Position numbers and translations under genes: made by a program. Positions 10,671-23,262 of a stretch of DNA of 64,000 bases are shown one piece after another (the stretch's first letter is position 1; every line of letters starts with the position of its first letter). The stretch comes from Euphorbia lathyris (lineage: Eukaryota > Streptophyta > Magnoliopsida > Malpighiales > Euphorbiaceae), in NCBI RefSeq assembly GCF_963576675.1, contig NC_088914.1, positions 84,194,441 through 84,258,440 on the forward strand, written 5' to 3'. The notes under the pieces were generated by a model. It was not told the origin of the DNA and did no database searches. It saw nothing but the letters and a program-made list of their open reading frames with translations.

Positions 10671-12390
10671 CCCTAGAAACATCGGTGGAACCTACGCCCA
10701 CCAAGGAAATAGTAGGCATTAGTCAACCTACTCGCCAACAAGACTTGGAAGCAACGACTAACCACCTCACCTTCACAAATGGCGCAACAGCCAGTTCCTC
10801 TACTGACATTGATCAGGACCCCGTGGCCCAACTCCTGAAAACCCTGCATCAATTCCAGGCAGCCCAGAGTGGTCAGGCCGAAGCTCAATTCTAGATGCTC
10901 GCCACACAGACGATGATGCCGGAAGACAACACGAGGATTTAGGAGTTCCTCCATCTCAAATACCCACCCACCCAAGAGTCGATCACCTCAAGAAAGACTT
11001 TAGTGGTCTAGCGGATCATAGAAGCAAGTTTCCCCAAGAACATGAAACCCTCTGACTTCTTTCCTACATAGGGATCGAGGACCCCAACGAGCACTACGCC
11101 ACGTTTATGAGCATGATCAACCTCTACTCAAAGGAGGAGCACATCATGTGCAAGGTGGTGGGCATGGTGCAGTAATACTATCGAGGTTGGGTGCCCGAAT
11201 CAGTCGATTCTTTCGACCTCCTCAAATACCTTTTTGTCACTTGCTTTGTAGTGGTCGTCAAAGCCAAGAGAATCAGCTCTGACCTCAATGATATCAAGTA
11301 GAGACCGACAGAACCCTCGAGAGGATACCTCGTGAGGTTCCATCATATGTCCTCCTTGGTAAAGTCCATGAACATAAAGGTCACGATTGATGCACTAGCC
11401 AAAGGCACAACCTATCAGCCCTTTCGACAAAGTTGTTACACTAATCCGCCCCTCACCTTTTAGGAACTTATGGGGGTAGGAAAATGCTTCGTCTGGTATG
11501 ATGACAGTCTCCGACCAGCAGATTATGAAGAAAGGGATGAAGACAAAAAGCTGAAGAAAGTGGACATGAGCAAACCCACGACGGATAAGCGAGATGGTCA
11601 CCAGAGTTGGAAGGACAAAGGACCAATCCCCTACCACCCCCACGATGAGGGTTCCCACGAGGTAAGAGAGAAGAGACAACCTCGAGGCTGAGAGGTCCAC
11701 TATTCGGACGACAGTCGAGCTCAAAGAAGCATGGACAATTTGGAAAAGTCTGCCACTCTGGCTCGAGACAAACCACCAAGAAGCTCCCAGGGAAAAGGGA
11801 AATTCTGCATAATTCCATAAGCGCAGCGGCCATACCATGGAGGAGTGCAAACACTATTCTCGCGAATGCGAGAAACTCCTCATACAGGGCCCCACACGTA
11901 GCATGCAACAGAGGGAAGAGGGCTCCACACGTGATACCCATCACCAACGAGATGATCCACCAACCAGGCGCCTGTGGTACCAGGGCGAGATCAACGTCAT
12001 TCGAGAAAGGGAGCCATCCCTCCCTCATCCCAGCTCGAAAAAGCTCAAAGGGTCGCAAGGGGAATCATTAACTATCAACCCCTGATTATGGACGGCCCAC
12101 AATGAAACCCTTATCGTGTCCTTGTCCATCAACAACTTTATGGTCCACATCATCTTGGTCGACACGGGCAACTCGGTCAACCTCTTGGCCGGGCAAGTTC
12201 TAAAAGCCATAGAGCTGCACAAGAAGAGGCTCCATGAGGGGACACTTGCCTTGATCGGACTCTCCGACATCGGGGTACAAGTCATGGGAACCATCTCCCT
12301 CAGCGTGGTCTTCGAGGAGAGCACCAGAGTAGTGGAAGTACAAGCAGACTGGGTAATCATCGACATCCCCCTTGAAGCAACTTGGCTTGA
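10671..12390 (+). pseudogene. Ty3/gypsy gag-protease fragment (Tat-like), degenerate
   Basis: Broken plus-strand frames carry a retrotransposon Gag signature: a DPNEHYATFMSMINLYS piece near 11080, VDSFDLLKYLF near 11210, RPTEPSRGYLVRFHHM near 11310 and an ELMGVGKCF piece at 11465. A charged region follows, and then from about 12100 an aspartic protease start (INNFMVHIILVDTGNSVNLL, with the DTG triad). At least four in-frame stops and several frame changes show it is dead. There are no LTRs or RT. The base composition is clearly more GC-rich than its flanks. It breaks off at about 12390, where LINE sequence of the opposite strand begins. Minus-strand open frames over this part are shadows. Confidence 0.75.
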
Positions 12391-12395
12391 AATCC

Positions 12396-12893
12396 AATGG
12401 ATACGGGTATTCTTAGCAATACAAAATAAAAATGGGAGAGAGAGTGAATCATCCTATTGAACTCCTCTGGAACAATATGAAAGTAGCCTTTCGTTACCCT
12501 ACTAAAAAAAACAGAAATCCTTACTGAAGAGAGTATATTTAAGATTCACTCATGGAACTGAAGTGAAAATCGAAACACTTCAAGAACACCCAAAATGAAA
12601 TTCCAGTCCATGGTATCAAATACCTTTTTTATATCAATCTTCAAATCCATATTTCCACCATATCATATCTTATTTAGCAGAAGCACACCTTTCGAAGCCG
12701 TAGCAATACAATAATGATGGATACTTTTACTTGTAACAAACACAAATTGATGAGGAGAGATAACCCGAGCAGCAACAGGAGTGAGTCAATCAACCAAGAT
12801 TTTTCTAATAATTTTGTAAACAAGGTTTCCAAGTGCCATAAGACGATACTCTTCCACAGTTAAAGCACCCTCAACCTTAGGGAGTAACACCAT
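12396..12893 (-). pseudogene. L1-type LINE relic: reverse transcriptase core
   Basis: The minus strand reads MVLLPKVEGALTVEEYR at 12893, then LGNLVYKIIRKILVD, SPHQFVFVTSKSIH, YGGNMDLKIDIKKVFDTMDW and, near 12420, FCIAKNTRIHW. These are the ordered RT motifs of plant L1 LINEs, with stops and frame changes between them. The piece stops at about 12396, and the downstream part of a LINE of the same strand resumes at 10670. The part that should encode the RT thumb is missing. Confidence 0.8.
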
Positions 12894-13570
12894 TAGGTTA
12901 CATATTCACAAGTATTATTATAAATGTTTCAAAATAAATGTTTAAATTCTCTAATTGAAAAAGCTTTTAAAATCAATTTTTTAAAATTAACAATTTGAAC
13001 TCTATCTGAAACACCACTATTAAATGTTTTAATCAATCAAACTTTTAAGTGTTATTCAAACCTCTAATTTTACTATAAACCGAAATATACATAAATAATT
13101 TTAACCGAATCTTACTTTAGATTTTTTTTTTTTTTTTTGTAAAAAACATTATTTTAAGAAAATTCCGTACAATTTTAAAATGATATTTAGAGTTAAAAGA
13201 GAGAATATTGAAAAGGGTGATGTATGAGAAAGTTGCATAAAAGTTAATGCTAAACTCAGGTTGATGTAATAACTTGAAAATTTTGATTAGCTTACTTCAC
13301 ATTCTTACATCATGATGTAACCATAACTATATTTATTTAAATCCCAAAATATATTTATTTGATCATCATGTGATGACGTGTCCTATAGCATGAACCCTTT
13401 ACATGATCCAATCCATGCTACTTGCTCACTTTTATACAATAATAATAATAATAATTGGTGGATATTTTGTTTTTTTTAATTTTGATAGAAAAAATTTGCG
13501 CTTTTTGAAATGATAAGATCCAAATTTACTTTTTATGGTTTTTAAGATGGGTAGATTTATCTCTAATATA
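12894..13570. other. No recognisable gene; simple repeats
   Basis: AT-rich DNA with a T-run near 13120-13138 and an AAT microsatellite at about 13437-13455. Nothing coding is supported. Confidence 0.55.
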
Positions 13571-13784
13571 GGGTTAAATGAATGTACTATTAGTCATTAA
13601 ACTTATACCATTGTTTTAAAATGGCCATTCAATTCAACTTCAATTATCTCAATAAAATCATTTAACTTCGAGTTTTGTTTCAATTAGATCACTCTGACGA
13701 TTTCAGTAATAAATTGATATCGGAATCATGACATAGGTGACACGCTAGTATTAGCCAATTCAGAACTCTGATCGAAACGAAATA

Positions 13785-15612
13785 TGATGGAAAATAGGCT
13801 ATCGTTTGGCAGCGGAAATATAAAAAATTTAACATTTTTCCATTAACCCAAGATCCGTTAATCGTTATTTCATATAAAGAGGGATAGAAGGAAATACCTT
13901 TCGATGAACTATCTACCGTTGCAATCATAGTGCCCACAACTCTTACTCCGAGTTCCCGAGCACAAGACAAAAACACAATTCAAAATATGATTAGAACTCA
14001 ACCGTATGAAAGCAACCAAAGTAGATTGCCTCTAATAAATCAACACAAGATAAAGGAATAAGAGAAATAGATTAATAATCAATTGAAACGGAAGGAAGCG
14101 GTAGATGATCTCGTCCTCAACAAGGGGGTCGAAATTCTCTCTCTCTAGTTGGCTAGGGTTGGCCGAAATTCTACTATAAGGGGGTATATATATTCTCTTG
14201 TATCTAAACCCTAGTTAAATAGAATTAGGTTACTGAAATAAGAATTTAATTCGGAATAAAATTCTTATTAGTTATTATCTATAATTATATCTAAATATAA
14301 AGATAATAATAATAACTTATTGATAGGATAATAATAGAAGCAATTTAATTTCATTAAACCTCCTAACTTATTTATCCTTTAATTAATTTAATTCACAATC
14401 ATAATCTAATTAGAATTGTTTAAAATCAAATTAATTTATTTATGTATTTTACATACATAAATCGCCCCACTAGGTACTGTGCCTTAGTGGACTCAGTTGG
14501 GCTTCCATCAATTAATTAACATATGTTTCTCTTTTGGGCTCCAAGTCTTATGTGTGACCCATTAGGTTCTTATTGCTTCTAGCCGTATGCAACTATTAAA
14601 TTAATTTTCTCAGAATTATATTTAATCTTTACATAACGGAATGAGTACGCGAAATGTGATTGGCAGATCCGAAACATTCCTCCAAAGCTATAAGAAGACA
14701 GGTTGATTCTGTTGTTGACCTTTCCGTATTAGTTACAGTATAATTCGATCATTCATCAACTACATCCTTGAACTGAATCTTATGACTATGGATAATGTCA
14801 AGTCACATATAGCGAGACGTTCGTTTTACTTGTAAAGGCCGAGTTAACTCCAATTAGATAGGTTAAATGAAATCTGCATTTCAAGTCTTAAGCTATCACC
14901 TTGCAAGGATTTAGAGTCAAGTCTTCCACAAGCGATCCTTGGACGTATCTCCCATTTATCGGGAGTGACAAATGCTCAATCCAATGTATAACTATCCTGC
15001 AATTACTTCCTGTGATACCCAACGTCTGCCGTTCACACCCCAGAGTCATCTTTGTTATGTATCTTGTTACAACAAGATCAAAGCATCACATTCCATAATC
15101 CAGAATCACTAATTAACATTCCTTTGAGTCTTAGGATTACTAATAACTATTAATACCAATGAGATGAACAGGTGAGAAGGATAAATCTACCCATCCTGTT
15201 ATCTCAAGTCGGGTCCCCAATCCTAATGAACTCCCTTTCATCGGATCCATGCAACTATCCAGATATCTGCATATCTGAAGCTTGTGAGATCAGCTCTCTG
15301 TCTCGACAGAAGACATTGTTACATGCAAGTCTCAGTAGTGATATGTCAATCCTATTTCTTGACTTAGGGTGGTTTTAAGTTTATTAGTTTATTATAAAGT
15401 TTCGTCTCACTTCATGCTTGTATGAACACTTTATAATCACTTTAAACAAACTTAGGGATTTCCTTTTATCAGACTTATTTAGTTCTTAAAAAGAGGTTGC
15501 CTTTATATAGTTATGAAACCATATCTTATTAAAACAAATGATATAAAGAACACTTCATTTACATTTAGTTCATATCCTAGAACAATTGTCTATAGGACAT
15601 TAAACCCCAACA
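13785..15612 (-). repeat. 3' LTR of copia A (minus copy)
   Basis: 1,828 bp, starting TGATGGAAAATAGGC and ending ACCCCAACA on the plus strand. It matches 21423-23262 nearly throughout. Open frames inside (for example 13689-13976) also occur in the other LTR and are not genes. Confidence 0.92.
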
Positions 15613-15624
15613 TACTCCCACTTG
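15613..15624 (-). other. Polypurine tract of copia A (minus copy)
   Basis: Directly inside the 3' LTR the minus strand reads AAGTGGGAGTA, the usual plus-strand priming purine tract of plant copia elements. Confidence 0.7.
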
Positions 15625-15626
15625 GA

Positions 15627-17312
15627 CTAAAGGCAATTGTTTCTACAACTTATCCCAGTAGAACTTAGATGACGATCATGTAATTTCTGGGCTAAGGGCT
15701 TTGTCAACGGATCTGCAACGTTGTCCTCAGTAGGTACTCTTTCTATTCTCACATCTCCTCTTGCCACAATCTCTCTTACAATGTGGTATCGCTTTAGGTA
15801 ATGCTTGGATGCATTATGAGACCGTGGTTCCTTTGCTTGTGCAATGGCTCCATTGTTATCACAGTACAGAGTAATGGGATTTACAATGTCAGGCACCACA
15901 CCAAGTTCTGTAATGAACTTCTTAATCCAAACCGCTTCCTTTGCTGCTTCCGCAGCAGCGATGTACTCTGACTCGGTCGTAGAGAAAGCTACGCTTCCTT
16001 GCTTGGAACTCTTCCAACTGACCGCGCCCCCATTCAAGATAAATAGGTATCCTGATTGGGATCTAAAATTGTTCTCATCTATGAGATGACTGGCATCTGA
16101 AAATCCTTCTATTTTCATATCCCCTTCTCCGTACACTTGGAACATGTCTTTAGTCCTTCTCAAGTACTTAAGAATGTTCTTGACGGCATTCCAATGCTCA
16201 TCTCCCGGATTACCTTGATAACGACTCGCTATGCTTAACGCGAACGCTACGTCAGGTCTAGTGCAAAGCATAGCATACATAATCGAACCGATTGCGCTGG
16301 CATACGGGATTACAGCCGTGCGTTTCTTATCATCTTCGGTTTTAGGACATTGATGATTGCTTAACTTTACTCCATGTACCATGGGTAAGTTACCTCGCTT
16401 CGATTCAAGCATGCTAAACCGCTTTCGCACCTTTTCAATATATGTAGCCTGTGAAAGACCAAACAGTCTTCTTGATCTATCTCTGTAGATCTTTATACCA
16501 AGTATATAAGCTGCTTCACCAAGGTCTTTCATGGAGAAGTTACCTGATAACCATACTTTCACCGACTGTAGTAGAGCTATATCATTTCCCATCAGTAATA
16601 TATCATCCACATATAATATGAGAAATGCAACTGAGCTCCCACTTGCTTTCTTATAAATGCAAGCTTCTTCGCAATTTTGTTCGAAACCAAATTGTTTTAT
16701 GGTTTCGTCAAAACGCTTGTTCCAACTTCTAGATGCTTGCTTGAGTCCATAAATGGATCTCTGTAGTTTGCAAACCTTGTTTGCATCCTTTGATATGAAA
16801 CCTTCAGGCTGCATCATATATACATCCTCAAGCAGGTTTCCGTTTAGGAAAGCTGTTTTCACATCCATTTGCCAAATCTCGTAATCGTAGTGAGCGGCAA
16901 TAGCGAGCATTATTCTGATTGATTTGGACATAGCCACAGGAGAGAAAGTTTCGTCATAATCAATTCCTTATTTTTGACGATATCCTTTCGCTATTAACCT
17001 AGCTTTATAGGTGCTAACCTTTCCATCCATGTCAGTCTTCTTCTTGAAGATCCACCTGCACCCAATGGGTTTTATCCCTTCGGGTGGATCAACCAAAGTC
17101 CACACTTGGTTGGTGTACATGGAATCCATTTCAGAATCCATGGCCTCGAGCCATGCTTTAGAATTTGGACTGGTAAGAGCCTCTTCGTAGTTTTCGGGTT
17201 CGTCGTCTAACACGGGAACCTCATCATCATCTCCCACTAGAAAACCATATCTAACTGGGAGTTCACGAACTCTTTGTGATCTACGAGTAGGTGGCACTTG
17301 AGTCTCATTCAA
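15627..17312 (-). pseudogene. copia A (minus) reverse transcriptase and RNase H, broken
   Basis: These domains copy the element RNA into DNA. The RT starts with KPIGCRWIFKKKTDMDGKV (about 17060), continues through MDVKTAFLNG (about 16860) and has the catalytic YVDDILLM box (about 16610). RNase H follows with TESEYIAAAEAAKEAVW, LYCDNNGAIAQAKEP and DPLTKPLA near the C-terminus. A nonsense codon at 16968-16970 (TAA after GYRQK) splits the RT, and a frame change at about 17310 separates it from the integrase part. Apart from these two lesions the domain set is complete. Confidence 0.92.
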
Positions 17313-18709
17313 TGGGACTGCTTCGAGTTCCTCAACCGCCTTATTGTTTCAGTCGGCGTTTCTTCTTCTTGAACTTCATCAAGTTCAATCATGCTTCCCT
17401 TTTCTGTTTCTTCGAGAAACTCTTTTTCCAAGAAGGTTGCGTGCTTGGATACTATTACTTTCTGATCATCTGGATGATAGAAGTAATACCCCATAGTTTT
17501 CTTAGGGTATCCAATGAAGAAACATTTATCAGATTTAGTATCTAGTTTGTCTGACGCTACGCGTTTGACAAATGCTGAACAACCCCATACTCTCATGAAT
17601 GAGAATGTGGGTTTCCTACCAACGAACAATTTATATGGTGTGGAACTGGCGGATTTAGTTGGTACTCGATTTAGGGTGAAGAGGGCAGTTTCTAAGGCAT
17701 AGCCCCAGAATGTCTTTGGAAGTAATGCTATGCTCATCATAGATCGTACCATATCTAGTAAGGTACGGTTCCTCCTCTCGGATACACCATTGTGTTCTGG
17801 TGTATAGGGAGGTGTCCATTGTGAGCAAACCCCACATTCAGTTAGATAATTCAGGAAATCATCCGAAAGATATTCACCACCTCGATCGGATCGAAGTATC
17901 TTTACTTTCTTTCCTAATTGATTTTCTACTTCATTCTTGAAGCATTTGAATTTCTCAAAAGCTTCGGATTTGTGCTTCATCAAGTAAACATAACCATATC
18001 TGGTATGGTCGTCTATGAAGCTTATGAAGTATCTGAATCCTCCTCTTGTTTGGACTGACATAGGACCGCATACATCTGAATGTATTAATCCTAGAGTGTT
18101 TGATACACGCTCACCTTTATTACTAAAGGGTGTCTTTGTCATTTTACCTTTTAAACATGCTTCGCATGTTTCCAGTGATTCAGAATCAATTGAATCTATA
18201 AGCCCATCTTGATGTAGCTTAAGCATACGTCTTTTGTTTATATGGCCTAAACGACAATGCCACAAGTAAGTCAAATTATCTAGCTTATGTCTTTTGGTAT
18301 CAATCGTGAATACAGAAATTTTGTCATCTAGCACATAAATCCCATTTTGTGATATTCCTGAAAAATAGAAAATCCCATCTCTATAAAACTCGCAATGTTT
18401 GTTCTTTATTGAAATATGAAAACCGTCGTCAACAAGACGGCTAATAGAAATAATGTTTCTGGACATTTCTGGAACATACAAACAGTTCCTTAATTCTATT
18501 ACAAGCCTAGAGGGCAAACTCAAAGCATAATCTCCAACAGCGAGGGCGGCAACTCTTGCTCCATTTCCTACTCGCAAGTTTATGCTTCCTTTCTTCAATT
18601 CCTTAGTCCGATTTAGTTCCTGCATATTCGTACAAATATGAGATCCACATCCGGTATCAAGTACCCAAGATTCAGACTGTGAAATTGTATTTATTTCAAT
18701 ATAAAACAT
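17309..18709 (-). pseudogene. copia A (minus) protease and integrase
   Basis: A 466-aa open frame. The protease has WVLDTGCGSHI (D-T-G active site) near its N-terminus. A GAG-pre-integrase zinc motif follows (YLWHCRLGHINKRR with CEACLKGK), then the integrase core with DVCGPM, IDDHTRYGY, ILRSDRGGEY and NGVSERRNR, giving the expected D,D,E residues. The frame is the same as that of gag upstream, separated only by one stop codon at 18734-18736. At its 3' end it loses frame with the RT at about 17310. Confidence 0.92.
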
Positions 18710-18733
18710 ACCAGATGTTGAAGCACCGTCTTT

Positions 18734-19541
18734 TCACTTCTTGAGGGAGGCTAGGTACTCCTTGCAGTTCCTTCTCCAATGCCCGTCTTTACCACAGAAG
18801 TGGCACTCTCCTTTGGGCTTCTTTACTTCCATCCCCTTAGCTCTAGTGGGTATGGCCCTCTTGCCTTTCTTGGAATGTTTAGGATTGGGAAAATTCCCTT
18901 TCCTTTTCTTTGATCCCTCTATGACAAGAGCCGGTATTGCCTTGTCTTTCTTCATATTGGGCTCAACTGTCTTGAGCATGTTTGCAAGCTCTTCAAGAGA
19001 GGTTTGCAAGTCATTCATCTGGTAGTTCATGATGAACTGTGAATAACTCTCTGGGAGGGATTGAAGAATTAAGTCCACACTTAGTTTGTTATCCATCGTG
19101 AATCCAATATTAGAAAGCTTGGTAATATAGCCAATCATCTTGACACAATGTGTCATCACAGATGTGCCCTCTTGCATCCTGCAACGATATAATAATTTTG
19201 ATATCTCGTAGCGTTCGCACCTAGTCTGTTTCCCAAACAACTCCTTTAGGTGCATGATGATGGAATAGGCATCCATTTCCTCATGTTGCCTTTGCAATTC
19301 CGGTGTCATCGATGCAAGTATGATGCATCCCGCATGATCGTCATCAGCCTTGTGCTTCTGGTAAGCATCGATCTCTTCGATGGGAGCATCATCCGCCGGG
19401 TTAGGGGGTATCGGTGTATCAAGTACATACCCTATCTTATCGAACTTCAAAACGATTTTGAGGTTGCGAAACCAGTCGGTGAAGTTTGAACCGTTCAACT
19501 TGTTATCGGTAAGTATATTTTTGCAGATTGGTTTTAGTCAT
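18734..19541 (-). pseudogene. copia A (minus) Gag with CCHC knuckle
   Basis: Gag packages the RNA. From about 19498 the frame reads NGSNFTDWFRNLKIVLKF and continues through the UBN2-type Gag core (MHLKELFGKQTRCER, LILQSLPESY). A CCHC zinc knuckle (CHFCGKDGHWRRNC) lies near the C-terminus. The likely start codon is at 19541-19539, by comparison with the plus copy (53139). A one-base insertion near 19520 puts that start out of frame with the rest. A TGA at 18734-18736 replaces the sense codon seen in the plus copy. Confidence 0.9.
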
Positions 19542-20890
19542 GATTTTAGGAGTGTTTTAATTTAACCTGAGAGTGAGAAAGAGTAAACGTATGTTATTCA
19601 TTTGCTTTAAAGTACATCAATCTAAAATTATAGGCCTTTTAATTTATTTTAAATTGCTACCACTATTTTGCCAAATTAATAGCCCTCCATATTAATTCGA
19701 AGAATTTCACAAATTCTTTAATGAGCTAGGATCCTAACTCCTGAGATTTCACCTTGAGTTTACTCAACAAGCTAGTCTCATTTGTTAGGTAGATTCATGC
19801 AATCAATCACATCTTTAATGTGATTCCTAGGTTATTGGGTCACTAACCACATTAGTAACTAATATGCTATTCATATTAATCCCAACCATATTGCCCATCA
19901 GTTTATGATAACATGAGTTTACCCATCCAATTATCATAATCTAATTTAAGTATTACCCCATATTCATGAAAAACGATTTAAGTATTACCCCGAGCTTGAG
20001 TTTACTCAACAATCCAAAGGCCCCCAGTACTGTCGGCTGAATTATAATATTAGGGAGGGGCAACCGATTTTAATAACTTGCTTATTTACTTAACTTTTAA
20101 TTAGTTAGAGATTTTTATTTTAAGTCTCATAATCTAACCTAGTCTTGATTTGCTTTAGCATACATCAGACACATACATTGGCGTTATGGACATATTATCT
20201 AAATTATTCCGTTGAGCCAGAAACGGAATAAAAGGCCAAACTTAGGGAAATACTAACTATTACATATTTCTCTTTAGGTCCTCCGTCTTCTCCATGGCGC
20301 CTTGAAATTACATATTAATTTCTATACTACTAAAGAAAACTTCAATTATCTTGAAGGGAATTAGATAAGAGGAGAAATTACAATAGATAGTAGATAGGCA
20401 GGGCTCGCATGCCCTATTTCAAAAATACCAAAAGACTAAATAGAGGGTTCAAATATGTCCATAACTCCAAACATAAATAGACTCAATTAAATAAATTTAA
20501 TTGGTTGATTACATAAAATATTTATGTAATATTTAGGTTAATCCCATTAACTTATCAAATTAACTTTCATCCAATTTTAATTCTATCAGTTTCGTATCTT
20601 CTATATTTAATCACATTAGATTAATACAACTACACAAAACCTTATCTATGCATATCCCGGTTATTTTGATCTAATTCATTTAATACTTTTGATTTACAAA
20701 TAGGTAAAACAAACTTTTAAATAAATTCTTTTATCCGATAATTAAAAATAGAAAACTATTAATTTCTGAAACATATATATATATATATAAATATATTTAA
20801 AACTCAATTTTATTTTAAAATAATTTAAAAACAAATAGGAGTGGGCTCGTGTCAGGTCCACAAAAAGGGGGGGCCCGAGACAATGACGCC

Positions 20891-21032
20891 GCTGCCGTCT
20901 GGCAGCAGCGCCGCGGCTGGCCGCCGCTGCCTTACGGCAGCGACGTCCAGCCACACACGGTTGCTGCCGCGAGGCAGTAACCGCGAACAGCAGTTCGGGT
21001 TGCTGCCTCGCGGCGCAACCCGGACTGTTGTT
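20891..21032 (-). other. Array of four GC-rich hairpins in the copia A leader
   Basis: Four consecutive stems can be drawn: 20891-20906 (GCTGCC/GGCAGC, 4-nt loop), 20925-20942 (CGCTGCC/GGCAGCG, 4-nt loop), 20959-20982 (GGTTGCTGCC/GGCAGTAACC, 4-nt loop) and 20986-21032 (AACAGCAGT and CGGGTTGC pairing with GCAACCCG and ACTGTTGTT). The block is very GC-rich inside an AT-rich leader and is followed by a TA microsatellite. A different but similarly built array lies in the plus copy at 51766-51862. Confidence 0.7.
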
Positions 21033-21052
21033 CCAAATTTTTTTTTAAATAT

Positions 21053-21057
<5 letters not shown>

Positions 21058-21092
<35 letters not shown>
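21058..21092. repeat. TA microsatellite
   Basis: An uninterrupted run of about 17 TA units in the copia A leader, next to the GC-rich hairpin block. The plus copy has a short ATATATAT stretch in the equivalent place. Confidence 0.9.
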
Positions 21093-21096
<4 letters not shown>

Positions 21097-21409
21097 TATA
21101 TCAGTTTCAAAACGATATTCAGAAAATAAGAAAAATCTATTAAAGATTTTGTTTTATCTTTAGAATTAATAAAACTAACTTTTTATCAATCTAACTATAA
21201 AACCAATAGTTTTGTTATAATGATTATCAACCAAAATATAATCTGGAACATATGCATAATCTATTTTAATTAACAATTAGCTAAAACTTATTTATCTTTA
21301 GAATTAATTAATCAAAACGGTTTCGTTAATTAACCTAACTATAAATATTTATTCAATCTGATTGAAAAACCTTTTAATTTTCATATATGAAATAACGGAT
21401 TTAACGCAG

Positions 21410-21421
21410 GCTCTGATACTA
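21410..21421 (-). other. Primer binding site of copia A (minus copy)
   Basis: The minus strand reads TAGTATCAGAGC, one base off the TGGTATCAGAGC that pairs with the 3' end of initiator tRNA-Met. It lies one base inside the 5' LTR. The plus copy has the perfect site. Confidence 0.85.
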
Positions 21422-21422
21422 C

Positions 21423-23262
21423 TGATGGAAAATAGGCTATCGTTTGGTAGCGGAAATATAAAAATTTAAACATTTTTTCATTAACCCAAGATCCGTTAAT
21501 CGTTATTTCATATAAAGAGGGATAGAAGGAAATACCTTTCGATGAACTATCTACCGTTGCAATCGTAGTGCCCACAACTCTTACTCCGAGTTTTCGAGCA
21601 CAAGACAAAAACACAATTCAAAATATGATTAGAACTCAACCGTATGAAAGCAACCAAAGTAGATTGCCTCTAATAAATCAACACAAGATCAAGGAATAAG
21701 AGAAAGAGATTAATAATCAATTGAAACGGAAGGAATCGGTAGATGATCTCGTCCTCAACAAGGGGGTCAAAATTCTCTCTCTCCAGTTGGCTAGGGTTGG
21801 CCGAAATTCTACTATAAGGGGGTATATATATTCTCTTGTATCTAAACCTTAGTTAGATAGAATTAGGTTACTGAAATAAGAATTTAATTCGGAATAAAAT
21901 TCTTATTAGTTATTATCTATAATTATATCTAAAGATAAAGATAATAATAATAACTTATTGATAGGATAATAATAGAAGCAATTTAATCTCATTAAACCTC
22001 CTAACTTATTTATCATTTAATTAATTTAATTCACAATCATAATCTAATTAGAATTGTTTAAAATCAAATTAATTTATTTATGTATTTTACATACATAAAT
22101 CGCCCCACTAGGTACTGGGCCTTAGTGGACTCAGTTGGGCTTCCATCAATTAATTAACATCTGTTTCTCTTTTGGGCTCTAAATCTTATGTGTGACCCAT
22201 TAGGTTCTTATTGCTTCTAGCCGTATGCAACTATTAAATTAATTTTCTCAGAATTATATTTAATCTTTGCATAACAGAATGAGTACGCGAAATGTGATTG
22301 GCAGATCCGAAACATTCCCCCAGAGCTATAAGAAGACAGGTTGATTCTGTCGTTGACCTTTCCGTATTAGTTACAGTATAATTCAATCCTTCATCAACTA
22401 CATCCTTGAACTGAATCTTATGACTATGGATAATGTCAAGTCACATATAGCGAGACGTTCGTTTTACTTGTACAGACCGAGTTAACTCCAATTAGATAGG
22501 TTAAGTAAAATCTGCATTTCAAGTCTTAAGCTATCACCTTGCAAGGATTTAGAGTCAAGTCTTCCACAAGCGATCCTTGGACGTATCTCCCATTTATCGG
22601 GAGTGACAAATACTCAATCCAATGTATAATTATCCTGCAATTACTTCCTGTGATACCCAACGTCTGCCGTTCACACCCCAGAGTCATCTCTGTTATGGAT
22701 CGTGTTACAACAGGATCAAAGCACCACATTCCATAATCTAGAATCACTAATTAACATTCCTTTGAGTCTTAGGATTACTTATACCTATTAATACAAATGA
22801 GATGAACAGGTGACAATGATAAATCTACTCATCCTGTTATCTCAAGTCGGGTCCCCAATCCTAATGAACTCCCTTTCATCGGATCCATGCAACTGTCCAG
22901 ATATCTGCATATCTGAAGCTTGTGAGATCAGCTATCTGTCTCGACAGAAGACATTGTTACATGCAAGTCTCAGCAGTGATATGTCAATCCTATTTCTAAA
23001 CATATTACTTGACTTGGGGTGGTTTTAAGTTTATTAGTTTATTATAAAGTTTCGTCTCACTTCATGCTTGTATGAACACTTTATAATCACTTTAAACAAA
23101 CTTAGGGATTTCCTTTTATCAGACTTATTTAGTTCTTAAAAAGAGGTTGCCTTTATATAGTTATGAAACCATATCTTATTAAAACAAATAATATAAAGAA
23201 CACTTCATTTACATTTAGTTCATATCCTAGAACAATTGTCTATAGGACACTAAACCCCAACA
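21423..23262 (-). repeat. 5' LTR of copia A (minus copy)
   Basis: 1,840 bp, the partner of 13785-15612. It has a 12-bp extra segment near 22997-23010. It should hold the element promoter, but I could not place a clear TATA box. Confidence 0.92.

Larger units (their letters stand above)
19542..21409 (-). other. Untranslated leader of copia A (minus copy)
   Basis: About 1.9 kb lies between primer binding site and gag. It is unusually long and contains no supported gene. It shares blocks with the leader of the plus copy (51364-53138), including GGCGTTATGGACATATTA and copies of the palindrome TTGAGTTTACTCAA at 19754-19767 and 19996-20009, with a decayed one at 19914-19925. It also holds the GC-rich hairpin array at 20891-21032. 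Confidence 0.8.
13785..23262 (-). mobile_element. Ty1/copia retrotransposon, copia A (minus copy), complete structure
   Basis: Two LTRs of the TG...CA type bound the element. Between them, in minus orientation, lie a primer binding site, a 1.9-kb leader, gag, protease, integrase, RT and RNase H, and a polypurine tract next to the 3' LTR. The order INT before RT defines Ty1/copia. The flanking 5-mers are AAATA (left) and ATATA (right), an imperfect target duplication. By eye the LTRs differ at roughly 50-60 of about 1,830 positions (about 3%) plus a 12-bp indel, so the insertion is not very recent. The same family occurs in plus orientation at 37113-56067. Its lineage within copia is not assigned. 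Confidence 0.92.

Noticed and set aside
11395..12397. Minus-strand frames of 196, 151 and 113 aa
   Set aside because: They lie opposite the plus-strand gypsy gag-protease relic, which has recognisable motifs; the minus frames have none.
20742..21143. Frames of 70 and 100 aa over the GC-rich leader block
   Set aside because: They result from GCN-rich hairpins and TA repeats and are not shared with the other copia A copy.
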